In this document: piece by piece, positions 33,214 to 41,166 of the stretch
How the letters are laid out: every line of letters starts with the position of its first letter
Numbering within the stretch: position 1 is the first letter of the stretch
DNA from: DASXRU01 sp034665305
Lineage (GTDB): Bacteria; Acidobacteriota; Blastocatellia; Pyrinomonadales; Pyrinomonadaceae
NCBI GenBank assembly: GCA_034665305.1
Contig: JAXDFZ010000010.1
Coordinates: 186,001-250,000 of the forward strand
Reading direction: 5' to 3'
Length of the DNA: 64,000 bases
Program-made: the position numbers and the translations under genes
The notes under the pieces: model-generated
Seen by the model: only the letters and a program-made list of their open reading frames with translations
Databases searched by the model: none
Told to the model about the DNA's origin: nothing

Positions 33214-35361
33214 CTAGTCATTCTGATCCGGCGTTTTCTCCCCTTTGCCGGTGTATTGCTCCAGTTTGCGATAGATTGTCTTTCTTCCGATTTCCAGTTC
33301 CTTTGCGGCGCGCGTTTTGTCGCCGGCAGTGTAATCGAGCGTGGCTTCGATCACCTGACGCTCGATCTCTTCCATCGAAGAAGGGATGTCGATCTCGATG
33401 CTGGTAGTGCGACCTTCGCCGGCGGCTTTGGCGCGCTCACCGCGCAGACGGGCTTTTTCTTCCAGCGTGCTCTTGCTGACCGCGACCGGCAAATCGTCAA
33501 GTTCGATCTGGCGGCCGGAAGCAATGATCACGGCGCGCTCGATCGCGTTTTCCAGCTCACGCACGTTGCCAGGCCAGTCATAGCTCATTAACGCGGCAAT
33601 CGCATCGCGCGAAATCCCGGAAACGAAGCGTCCGGTTTTCTGTTTGTAGTATTCGAGAAAGTGAATGACGAGCGGATGAATATCTTCGCGACGCTCGCGC
33701 AGCGACGGCAAGTGAATTGGGAAAACGGACAGCCGGTAAAACAGATCTCGTCTAAACGAACCCAACTCAACCGCTTTTTCAAGATCGACGTTGGAGGCTG
33801 CAATGACGCGTACGTCGCTCTTGAGTACTTCGTTGCCGCCCACTCGTGTGAACTCTCCGTCTTGCAGCACGCGCAGCAGGCGCACCTGCGCCGACAAGCT
33901 CATCTCGCCAACTTCGTCAAGAAACAGCGTGCCGCCGTTCGCCTCTTCAAAGCGTCCCCGGCGCCGCGAGCGAGCGTCGGTGAACGCGCCCTTCTCATGA
34001 CCGAACAATTCTGACTCCAGCAGTGTTTCCGGAATCGCGCCGCAGTTCAGTTTGATATACGGCATGTCTTCGCGGCCGGAGTTGTAATGAATCAAGTTCG
34101 CCAGTAGTTCTTTGCCGGTGCCCGACTCGCCCTGAATCATCACCGATGTTTGCGTATCGGCAACGCTCAAGGCCAACTCCATCGCGCGGCGAATGGCCGG
34201 TGTTTGCCCGATGATCCTGTCTTCGCCATAACGTTCGTGCAGCGCGCTCTTTAAACGCATGACTTCCGCGGAGAGTTGATCGCGTTCCAGCGCCGTGCCG
34301 ATTTGATCGCCGATGCCTTCGACGAGTGCGACCTCATGATCTTTGAATCCTTCGCGCGCCTCGCTCCAGACCAAACCGAGCAAGCCAAAAGTGTGTCCGC
34401 CGATACGCACTGGCGCCACGAGGGCGGCGCGACCGCCAAGCGTGGCGTTGAAGATCAGACGAATGGGAAACGGTAGATCAGTTTCCAGCAGGCGCAGCGT
34501 GGTTCCGTTTCGCAACACCTCGACCATAGCCGGAACTTCGGTGATGTCCAGCGATTGGCCATGCGCTTCGATCAAGCCGCGAACCGAATCGGTTTCCGCC
34601 TGGGGTGCCGCCTTAAATGCTGCCAGACTTATTCGCGCGCCAGTGGAATCCAGAACTCCGAGGGCACAATAGTCAGCTCCGACCAGCGCGACGGCGCGTT
34701 CGAGGACGACCGAAGTCACTTCGCCGAAGTCCGATCTGGCATTCAGTGTGTTCGCGATTTCCAGCAACGCGCGCGTTGTTTCCGCCTCACGCTTCTTGTC
34801 CGTGTAGAGCCGTGTGTATTGGTAGCCGATCGCAAGTTGGCGGGCGATGGATTGTAGAAAAGCTACTTCTTCGTCGAGCCAGGCACGGGGTGTGCGCGTG
34901 TGATGCAGACCGATTAGACCCAGGACGTCTTCGCCCTGAATTACCGGCACGACGAGTAACGAACGCGTGTTCAAACTCTTCGCCAGAAATCGCACCTTGT
35001 GATCCAAACCGGGCGCCGAAGTGTCGTCCAGGCGGATCGGTTGGGTAATGTCGACGAGATCGGCGAGTTGTTTCAGATCGAGGGGAATTGCCGTTCCGAG
35101 GCTGGAAGGAATGTCTTCGTCGGCGCGCCACTCATGGCTGATGCGCAATTCACTTTCCGCCGTTAACTGAATCACATCGCAGCGGTCCACGCTCATCATC
35201 CGGCCCAACTCGGAAACGATGACTCCCAGAAAGCGATCCAGATTGATAGTGGTTGGCAGATCCAGCGCCAGCCGCTCGATAATCGATTCGCGCGCCTCGT
35301 GCATCTTGATTTTGCGTTCAAGTGAAAGGGATTGGGCGGTTTCGGACATGAGCGTTGCCAA
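33214..35361 (-). CDS. GAF-GAF sigma54-dependent activator (Fis family)
   Basis: 715 residues from TTG 35361, which has GGAG 8 nt upstream; ATG 35349 would be 20 nt from it. Two GAF sensor domains (residues about 28-185 and 205-360), then an AAA+ domain with Walker A GESGTGKE (about 410), FGHEKGAFTDARSRRRGRFE (GAFTDA instead of GAFTGA, a common variant of the sigma54 contact loop), Walker B GGTLFLDEVGE, and arginine-finger FRRDLFYRLSVFPI. A Fis-type helix-turn-helix (KTRAAKELEIGRKTIYRKLE) ends the protein. It should bind enhancer DNA and activate RpoN promoters in response to a small ligand or redox signal. There is no receiver domain. Confidence 0.94.
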   Translation of the reverse strand: MATLMSETAQSLSLERKIKMHEARESIIERLALDLPTTINLDRFLGVIVSELGRMMSVDRCDVIQLTAESELRISHEWRADEDIPSSLGTAIPLDLKQLADLVDITQPIRLDDTSAPGLDHKVRFLAKSLNTRSLLVVPVIQGEDVLGLIGLHHTRTPRAWLDEEVAFLQSIARQLAIGYQYTRLYTDKKREAETTRALLEIANTLNARSDFGEVTSVVLERAVALVGADYCALGVLDSTGARISLAAFKAAPQAETDSVRGLIEAHGQSLDITEVPAMVEVLRNGTTLRLLETDLPFPIRLIFNATLGGRAALVAPVRIGGHTFGLLGLVWSEAREGFKDHEVALVEGIGDQIGTALERDQLSAEVMRLKSALHERYGEDRIIGQTPAIRRAMELALSVADTQTSVMIQGESGTGKELLANLIHYNSGREDMPYIKLNCGAIPETLLESELFGHEKGAFTDARSRRRGRFEEANGGTLFLDEVGEMSLSAQVRLLRVLQDGEFTRVGGNEVLKSDVRVIAASNVDLEKAVELGSFRRDLFYRLSVFPIHLPSLRERREDIHPLVIHFLEYYKQKTGRFVSGISRDAIAALMSYDWPGNVRELENAIERAVIIASGRQIELDDLPVAVSKSTLEEKARLRGERAKAAGEGRTTSIEIDIPSSMEEIERQVIEATLDYTAGDKTRAAKELEIGRKTIYRKLEQYTGKGEKTPDQND

Positions 35362-35499
35362 CGGTGTTGCTCCGGACGGGAATCGCAGGCTGATTAGCCC
35401 GCATAAAAGTATTGGCCGGGATCATAACGAAGCGCGCGCCAACTTGCAAAGCAAGCGGACGCGCGCTTTTTCCTAATTATTTACGAACCGGCAGTTTAA

Positions 35500-36141
35500 C
35501 TATTCAGTCGTAGTTAGCTCAGCTGCGCCATTTCCACTGGCCAGGTGAAAAGCAAGTTTCGCTTCGGCAGGCGTCAGGATTGGATGGTACGTTTTGCCGT
35601 ACCGCGATGTTATCCGGCGCACGTAGTTCTGGGTTTCGTTGTACGGAGGAATGCCGTTGTATTTATCGACAGCGCCTTCCCCGGCATTGTAACCGGCCAG
35701 CGCCAGTTCCACATTGCCGTTGAACCGCTTCAGCAGCCAGCTCAGGTATTTGGTTCCGGCAGCAACGTTATCAGCCGGATCGTTTGCGTTCTCGCAGCCG
35801 AACCGGCGCGCTGTCGCGGGCATCAATTGCATCAACCCTTGCGCGCCAACGTGCGATACCGCCAGCGGCTTGTACCTGGATTCTTGCCAGATGACGGCGT
35901 GCACAAAACGGGGATCGAGCCCTTCTTTTTCGGCGGCCCGAAAGATGATCCAATCCGTTGCTTCATCTCCTGACGAAGGGATGTCTGCGGGAATCGATTG
36001 AACTTCGCTGGCATTTGCCGAGGGAGCGAACGCCGGGCTGAAGAGAATTCCAGTTATGTTGGTGAAAAGGAAAAAGGAAATTATGGCTAATGGGGCGAAC
36101 TTAATCGAGCGCAAATGGGGCATACTTAGGGGAAACTTCAT
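35500..36141 (-). CDS. Lytic transglycosylase (SLT domain)
   Basis: 213 residues from ATG 36141. Signal peptide and hydrophobic leader (residues 15-42, APLAIISFFLFTNITGILF). The SLT core has the catalytic Glu in VIWQESRYKPLAVSHVGAQG, then GLMQLMPATARRFG, ADNVAAGTKYLSWLLKRF, and ALAGYNAGEGAVDKYNGIPP with NYVRRI. Cleaves peptidoglycan glycan strands to 1,6-anhydro products. Acts in the periplasm; monocistronic. The region 36142-36605 upstream has little else. Confidence 0.93.
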   Translation of the reverse strand: MKFPLSMPHLRSIKFAPLAIISFFLFTNITGILFSPAFAPSANASEVQSIPADIPSSGDEATDWIIFRAAEKEGLDPRFVHAVIWQESRYKPLAVSHVGAQGLMQLMPATARRFGCENANDPADNVAAGTKYLSWLLKRFNGNVELALAGYNAGEGAVDKYNGIPPYNETQNYVRRITSRYGKTYHPILTPAEAKLAFHLASGNGAAELTTTE

Positions 36142-36605
36142 ATTGTTGTGTTCTCCATGTGAGCGATGGCCCAGGGCCATCAAGGTTTTCATTCTGCCTC
36201 GCAGAATTTGGGGGCTGCGCATGGTGGAACCGATTACAAAGAGCTTGCAAATCGAGACCGGAATTCAGATGGCTAACCTATTGTGGTGGTTGCTTTTGCG
36301 AGATATTACGTTAGCACTAACCGCTGAATTTACTGTACTTAAACGGGCCGACAGGATTGCCTGTCAATGCGGCAATTAGGAGCCCGTTTCGTTCATGATG
36401 AACAATTGTTGCAGGCGTTTGGAAAGCGACCTCGTACCGGATCGCTACGAAAAAAATTGGTAAAAAGAATCTTTTTTCGGTGGGGACGATCTCAGGCAGG
36501 CGGATGTGCATCATAAAGGTACCGTCGGTTTGTCACTTTGCCAGGTAGCTCCGTATAATTCGATTGCGACACAACCAAATCCATTTGGAGAGCCTGGACG
36601 ATTAA
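36142..36605. other. 464-bp intergenic region
   Basis: Divergent spacer between the transglycosylase and FmdB genes. Recognisable parts are a GACAGG ATTG CCTGTC hairpin around 36350-36365 and the FmdB promoter listed separately. The rest shows no gene, tRNA or riboswitch. Confidence 0.5.
36530..36559 (+). promoter_or_regulatory. Sigma70-type promoter of the FmdB gene
   Basis: TTGTCA (36530-36535) and a consensus TATAAT (36554-36559) with an 18-bp spacer. Transcription would start near 36566 and leave a 40-nt leader with GGAG upstream of the ATG. Confidence 0.6.
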
Positions 36606-36938
36606 ATGCCAATCTATGAATACGAGTGCCGAAAGTGCAAGACACATAGTGAGGTCTTCCAAAAGATCAACGACAAGCCGCGGACCCGTTGCCCGAAATG
36701 CAAGGGCCGGCTGGACAAATTGATGTCGGCATCGGCGGTACATTTCAAAGGTACGGGGTGGTACGTAACGGATTACGCCGGCAAGGGGAAAGGCGCCGAG
36801 CGCGCCGAAGAAAAGACGAGCTCCTCGTCCGCGGAGGTCGCTACAACTGGCGATAAGCCAAAGGGTAAGGAAACCAAAACGGCAAAGAAGGCTCCCGCTG
36901 AGTCGACCGCGTCGAGTAAACCTTCTGGGAATACTTAA
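36606..36938 (+). CDS. FmdB-type zinc-ribbon protein
   Basis: 110 residues. The N-terminal 45 residues are a textbook FmdB zinc ribbon: MPIYEYECRKCKTHSEVFQK, then RCPKCKGRLDKLMS, with four cysteines in CxxC pairs. FKGTGWYVTDYA matches the extended FmdB tail. The remaining 45 residues are Lys/Glu/Ser-rich and low complexity. Family members are called regulatory proteins of formamidase genes, but the function is unproven and no amidase is near. Confidence 0.92.
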   Translation: MPIYEYECRKCKTHSEVFQKINDKPRTRCPKCKGRLDKLMSASAVHFKGTGWYVTDYAGKGKGAERAEEKTSSSSAEVATTGDKPKGKETKTAKKAPAESTASSKPSGNT

Positions 36939-36974
36939 CCGATCAGTCATCGCTGAACGCTGCGATCACCACGC

Positions 36975-37904
36975 ATGAGAACCTGGAAAGCGATCCGAAT
37001 CCAAAAAAAGGGACTGGCTCTCTTTTTATGTTTGTGCGCTGCCATACTCGCCGTAATCAGTTCGACTCTTCATGCCGCCGGGCAAGCGGGAAGACGTTCG
37101 CACTCGAGCAATGAAGGCGCGACGGTCCTGAACATCGTCGCCGTGCGCCAGGACAAGCGCAGTGAGCCCATTACCGGAAAACAGGTATCGCTTTACGATA
37201 ATGGCGTCGAGCAAACTATCAAGAGCTTTTCGCCCGATCCCTCTCCAGCCCGCATGGTTCTGCTGGTCGACAATTCGTTGACCATCCGCGCGGACGTGGA
37301 AAAATTGGAAGAGGCGACGCGCGAATTCGCCTACGAGATTTACGAAGGCGACAAACTCTTGATCGTGGGTTATGACGATCAGGCCGAGATCGTTGCGGAC
37401 TGGACCGACGACGCTGCGGGGATTGAGAAGGCGTTGAAGAGTTTTCGCAAGAAAGGCGATCCCCATCTTTTTGACGCGCTGAACGCGGTGGCTGAAGAAG
37501 CGTTGCGGCCTTTGACTGGTCAGAAGCGAGTCGTAGTTGTAATCAGCGATGGCTTGGATCGTGGCAGCAAGACAAAGTTCAACGAGGCCTTAAGCAAGTT
37601 GCAGGAAATGGACATCACGGTTTATGCAGTCCAGGCCTCCGATCGAACGCGCGGTGCAATGCGTCGCGATACGCCCAAACCGGTCCAGGTAATCGACCAA
37701 CTCGCTAACGGCACGGGCGGTCTGGTTTTCCCCATCGACAACGCACGCGTTGCAGCAAACAGCATTTGTGATGAACTGCGAAAGAACCGCTATCTGTTGG
37801 CCTACTCCGCCTCAGGTATTCCCTTCGGTGATTCACGCCGCCTCCTCGTGCTGGGCGAGACGGGCATCATGGTGCGCTCCAAGAGCGCTCAGCCCCCCAA
37901 CTAA
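36975..37904 (+). CDS. VWFA-domain secreted protein (Acidobacteria type)
   Basis: 309 residues. Leader peptide (residues 13-34, GLALFLCLCAAILAVISSTL). A short beta segment with VSLYDNGVEQTIKSF precedes a von Willebrand A domain: MVLLVDNSLTIRADVEKLEE holds the DNSLT form of the DxSxS MIDAS, with a further metal residue in VVVISDGLDRG and the Thr-position DDAAGIEKAL. This layout matches the large VWFA-related family typical of Acidobacteria (TIGR03436-like). Probably a periplasmic or surface adhesion/assembly protein. Starts 36 nt after the FmdB stop, so likely cotranscribed. Confidence 0.87.
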   Translation: MRTWKAIRIQKKGLALFLCLCAAILAVISSTLHAAGQAGRRSHSSNEGATVLNIVAVRQDKRSEPITGKQVSLYDNGVEQTIKSFSPDPSPARMVLLVDNSLTIRADVEKLEEATREFAYEIYEGDKLLIVGYDDQAEIVADWTDDAAGIEKALKSFRKKGDPHLFDALNAVAEEALRPLTGQKRVVVVISDGLDRGSKTKFNEALSKLQEMDITVYAVQASDRTRGAMRRDTPKPVQVIDQLANGTGGLVFPIDNARVAANSICDELRKNRYLLAYSASGIPFGDSRRLLVLGETGIMVRSKSAQPPN

Positions 37905-37947
37905 ATCTCAGCCCGAAGTCGGGCATATCCGGAAGGCGTAGGAAGAA

Positions 37948-38175
37948 TTGGAAATCACTAAAGCTCTGGCGGCTTTGCAGCCGCTCTATCGCAAACGAAA
38001 TGTAGAGATTGTTACCGACAATGGCTCGCGTGTTCGTGGCACGGTGCAGAGCCTGAAAACGACTCAGGCCTTGACTCAACCGAGTGTTAAGATTGAACGC
38101 GCGGACGGAGAAATCGTCAAGATACCCTTCGTCAGCATTGTGGAAATCATCGATCACAATCCGGCGCAAGCGTGA
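37948..38175 (+). CDS. Small conserved-looking protein, possible Sm-like barrel
   Basis: 75 residues from TTG 37948, with GGAAG-type sites just upstream. Sequence pattern KALAALQPLYRKRNVEIVTD then GTVQSLKTTQALTQPSVKIE and EIVKIPFVSIVEIID suggests a short five-strand barrel similar in outline to small Sm/LSm or RNA-binding modules, but I do not recognise a family. It follows the VWFA gene by 43 nt. Real coding is supported by length, strand and position; function is unknown. Confidence 0.55.
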   Translation: MEITKALAALQPLYRKRNVEIVTDNGSRVRGTVQSLKTTQALTQPSVKIERADGEIVKIPFVSIVEIIDHNPAQA

Positions 38176-38306
38176 AAGCGTCCCTGATTTCCGGCCCGGG
38201 CTTTCTTGCGAATCAGAGTTACCCGCGCCGGCCGCCTTGTAAATCCGAATGGCGAGCGTTAGCCTTGTAGTACAATCGTCGCGTTCAGGTTCAGGGAGTA
38301 ATTGAA

Positions 38307-38924
38307 TTGAACATTACTATTGAAGATTTTGGAGTGCAGGTTGCGGCCGCCTGGCAGGGACTGCGTTCCACTACGCGCGACCTGATGGAAAAGGCGCTCA
38401 CCGCGAATGCCGCCCGTCCGGTGGCGCCGGTGCGGGCTCTGCCTTATGACGCGCGCGCCGATTGGGAGTTGAGTGGTTTGTTGACTGTGCTGGACGCGCG
38501 TGCGAGTGAGGCTCGCGAATCATTGAGCAGCGAACAAAGCACGAACCTGGAGAAGATGGCCGAAACCTGTGCGACCGTTCTTTCAGACCGCACACAATCT
38601 GCCGAAGTCTTTGCGCAATTGGTTGAGCGAGCGCACGACCGCCGCGACTATGCGCGCATCGATGTCCTTGCCGACGCACTGGCAAAACGCCTGGCGCCCG
38701 CGGAGATTTGCGAGCTGGCTCGCTCCGGCAACGTGGTCATCCGCGCGCTCGCGCACGAAAGTCTCGTCACCGCTCCTACCTCGGTCCTGGTTGGGTTATT
38801 GCGCGATCCGGTCGACGCCGCTATTGCCCGGGATGTATTGGAACGACAGGCAGTCGATTACGACTCTGAAGAAGCGCGCCAGATAGTAAATTATTTAGAG
38901 CAGTCGGAATTAAGCGGAGAGTAG
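38307..38924 (+). CDS. Hypothetical alpha-helical protein (HEAT-like)
   Basis: 205 residues from TTG 38307, with GGGAG 8-9 nt upstream. Mainly alpha-helical: helices such as LSGLLTVLDARASEARESLS, AEVFAQLVERAHDRRDYARI, and a later stretch where AEICELARSGNVVIRALAHE and LVGLLRDPVDAAIARDVLER look like two HEAT/ARM-type repeats. No signal peptide. Family not recognised; adaptor or scaffold function is the most that can be inferred. It converges with ispH. Confidence 0.65.
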   Translation: MNITIEDFGVQVAAAWQGLRSTTRDLMEKALTANAARPVAPVRALPYDARADWELSGLLTVLDARASEARESLSSEQSTNLEKMAETCATVLSDRTQSAEVFAQLVERAHDRRDYARIDVLADALAKRLAPAEICELARSGNVVIRALAHESLVTAPTSVLVGLLRDPVDAAIARDVLERQAVDYDSEEARQIVNYLEQSELSGE

Positions 38925-38945
38925 TTTCGGCCGGCGGTAAGCGGA

Positions 38946-39812
38946 TTAGGCGGGAACGCTCGCGACCTGCTGGCCAATTTCTTTCAATCGATCTACCACC
39001 TGTTCAATCAACCAGTTTGGCGTTGAGGCCCCGGCAGTCAGGCCCACGCGTTCGACACCTTCCAAATCCTGCGGATTGATTTCGGCGGGAGTTTCAATCA
39101 AAAAACTCTTTTGGCATTGTTCCTGGCAAACCGCAAGCAGTTTGACGCTGTTTGAAGAGTGGCGGCCGCCAATGACGTAGAACGCCTCGACCTGGCCTGC
39201 CAACCCGCGCGCCGCATCCTGCCGATCTCTGGTGGCCGAGCAAATGGTGTTGACTATTTCCGGCTCTGCGTCGGATTTGGCGCGGACGGCTTCCGCGACT
39301 TCTAAGAAAGTTTTGAGCTTGATAGTGGTTTGCGAGACGACAAGCGGTGCGCGCAACGCGGGTAGCGCCGCCACTTCACCCGCGTCGCGAACCACGTAGG
39401 TATTGTCGGGCGCGTAGCCGACGACACCGATCATTTCCGGATGATCGGGATTCCCGGCAACTACCACATCGCGGCCTTGTTTAGCGGCCCGCTCAGCCAG
39501 ATGTTGCACGCGAGTGACGAACGGGCAAGTGGCGTCGATTACTTTAGCGGCGCGGCCTTCCAGTTCGCGTTGAACCTGGGGCGTAACGCCGTGGGCGCGA
39601 ATTACGGCTATCGTGTCGGCGCCGGCTTCGTCGGGTGAATCAATGGTTGAAACTCCCAGCGCGCCCAGCCGTTCCATCTCCTGCGCGTTGTGAATCAACG
39701 GCCCCAGCGATCGAATCGGGCGGACGCCTTCGTCCAACGCGTCTTCGACCAACTCGACGGCGCGCTCCACACCGAAACAGAATCCGTATTCCTCAGCTAT
39801 CAGAACTTCCAT
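38946..39812 (-). CDS. ispH: 4-hydroxy-3-methylbut-2-enyl diphosphate reductase
   Basis: 288 residues. Last enzyme of the MEP isoprenoid pathway, giving IPP and DMAPP with a 4Fe-4S cluster. Cluster cysteines are in GFCFGVERAVEL (Cys12), DATCPFVTRVQ (about Cys95) and NTICSATRDRQ (about Cys187). AHGVTPQ and the GVVGYAPDNTYVV region match the family. Upstream at 39834-40121 is a small gene 21 nt away on the same strand, likely in one transcript. Confidence 0.96.
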   Translation of the reverse strand: MEVLIAEEYGFCFGVERAVELVEDALDEGVRPIRSLGPLIHNAQEMERLGALGVSTIDSPDEAGADTIAVIRAHGVTPQVQRELEGRAAKVIDATCPFVTRVQHLAERAAKQGRDVVVAGNPDHPEMIGVVGYAPDNTYVVRDAGEVAALPALRAPLVVSQTTIKLKTFLEVAEAVRAKSDAEPEIVNTICSATRDRQDAARGLAGQVEAFYVIGGRHSSNSVKLLAVCQEQCQKSFLIETPAEINPQDLEGVERVGLTAGASTPNWLIEQVVDRLKEIGQQVASVPA

Positions 39813-39833
39813 TTTTTCAGCCGGCCTTGTTGC

Positions 39834-40121
39834 CTAAACGGTCTGAGTTGAATCGGGCCCGGTCGCCGGTGGGGCGTCTTCTTTCCGACAGGCGCTTTTC
39901 CACTCGTTGCGGAGGCGGTCGCCGCCTTCGACGCGTTCGTCAATCCATCCCAGTTCTTTTTCGGCAAAGCCGCGTACGCCGCTCCACAGGCTTTTTTCCA
40001 GGTCGCCCAGTTTATGAGCGAGATCCGGCGGCAGCAGTGCGTAGGTAGCTTCGTTAATATATTTGATCGCATCAAGCAGCGGCTTGGTGAAATCGTTGCC
40101 CGTGTTTGTTTCTTCGTGCAT
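39834..40121 (-). CDS. Small hydrophilic protein upstream of ispH
   Basis: 95 residues from ATG 40121 with a strong GGGGAGG site 8 nt upstream; the frame is open further back but has no such site. Helical, acidic-basic mix: FTKPLLDAIKYINEATYALL, LAHKLGDLEKSLWSGVRGFA, KELGWIDERVEGGDRLRNEW. No known family. Probably cotranscribed with ispH. The 197 bp upstream of the chosen start hold no gene. Confidence 0.62.
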   Translation of the reverse strand: MHEETNTGNDFTKPLLDAIKYINEATYALLPPDLAHKLGDLEKSLWSGVRGFAEKELGWIDERVEGGDRLRNEWKSACRKEDAPPATGPDSTQTV

Positions 40122-40318
40122 ATTTGAAACCTCCCCGCGAACGGTTAAAGCTTTACTGGCGCCTGTCGGTTTCGCGGACATCAAGTCTAACATAAACGTC
40201 CTCCGCTTCCTTATCGGCACGGCGTCGTTTGGCCCGCACCTCTTCCATACGAAATGCTTTACGAATTCAAAGACCGCCAAGTTGCAAAAGAAACCGCAGG
40301 AAACTGTTGAAAAACCAG

Positions 40319-40831
40319 TCACCAGGGGAAGCCGCCCACTTTGACTTCTCCTCCCGGCCAGACGCGATTATCGAAAGCCAGCACCATGGAATGGAAGGGA
40401 GAAACGACTCTGCCTGATGGCTGCTCGAACTCGACCGGGTCGGTTAAGAGCTGCCAATTTTGGCGCGCATAGAAAGGCACCAGTCGCGGCAGGCAGAACA
40501 ACATGCCGAACTCAACTCCCAACTTGTCATGCATGAACTCGGCAGCGCGACTCATTGCGGCGTGGATATTCCCGCGACCCTGAGCTTCGGGAACGGACAC
40601 CACACCGCCGATGCCTCCCACCTTGATATCACTCTCGCCAACGCGAACCGATGTTTCCATGACGCCCACATGACTCAAGGCGCGACCGTCCTCCTCGACG
40701 ATGAAATGCCAATCCTTTGGCCGCCAGCTAAAACGCTTATCCTCTACGCCAAAGATATTTTCGCCCCATCCGAAGAGCGCGAAATGTTCCTCATCGGTTA
40801 GGGCTTTTTCCAACCTGATATTTATTGCCAT
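40319..40831 (-). CDS. GNAT-family N-acetyltransferase
   Basis: 170 residues from ATG 40831. GNAT core: WHFIVEEDGRALSHVGVMET (strands 2-3), then VGGIGGVVSVPEAQGRGNIH, the acetyl-CoA loop Q/RxxGxG as QGRGNIH, and LPRLVPFYARQNWQLL near the C-terminus (motif B with the FYxxxGW-like feature). Acceptor substrate unknown. The C-terminal strand region is longer than in minimal GNATs. Confidence 0.82.
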   Translation of the reverse strand: MAINIRLEKALTDEEHFALFGWGENIFGVEDKRFSWRPKDWHFIVEEDGRALSHVGVMETSVRVGESDIKVGGIGGVVSVPEAQGRGNIHAAMSRAAEFMHDKLGVEFGMLFCLPRLVPFYARQNWQLLTDPVEFEQPSGRVVSPFHSMVLAFDNRVWPGGEVKVGGFPW

Positions 40832-40905
40832 AGCGTTAGTGTCAAACCTGAACAACCAGCCGCAGATTTCGCGGATAGACGCGGAGCAGAAAAGTCAGGA
40901 GGCAG

Positions 40906-41040
40906 TCATCGCAAATCACTAATCAGAACTACGTCACTACTGACCGGGCCGCGGCCTACAACGAGGTTCTTGCCATCCGCCGAATAATCAAAGCGAAATA
41001 TTTGATCGGACTTAAAATCAGTTATTTGAAGTCGCAAACG
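40906..41040 (-). pseudogene. Relic of a PD40-propeller Ser/Thr kinase C-terminus
   Basis: The last about 45 codons of a minus-strand frame ending at 40906 read ITDFKSDQIFRFDYSADGKN and then SSDVVLISDL, the typical end of Acidobacterial kinases with WD40-like PD40 repeats. Upstream the frame loses similarity, and a GTAG-foot palindrome lies at 41118. It sits directly downstream of an intact gene of that kind (41167-43827), so it is probably a fragment left by duplication and deletion. Confidence 0.65.
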
Positions 41041-41117
41041 CTCTACGTGACCGAAATCTTCACCGGAAGATTGATTAAGATCCAACTGTAGGCGTACTGA
41101 AGTCTTGCGACAGCACT

Positions 41118-41148
41118 GTAGGGGCGTCCCTCCGTGGGCGCCCTTTTT
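41118..41148. repeat. GTAG-foot palindrome, single copy
   Basis: GTAGGGGCGTCCCTCCGTGG followed by GCGCCCTTTTT. Hairpin GGGCG/CGCCC with T5 afterwards. Same family as 15228, 48130 and 60592. In the plus direction it is terminator-like, but no plus-strand gene ends here. Confidence 0.75.
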
Positions 41149-41166
41149 CATTACCGCGGGGAAGCG

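Noticed and set aside
36142..36605. tRNA or riboswitch in the long spacer before FmdB
   Set aside because: No cloverleaf, T-arm consensus or known aptamer core was found on either strand.
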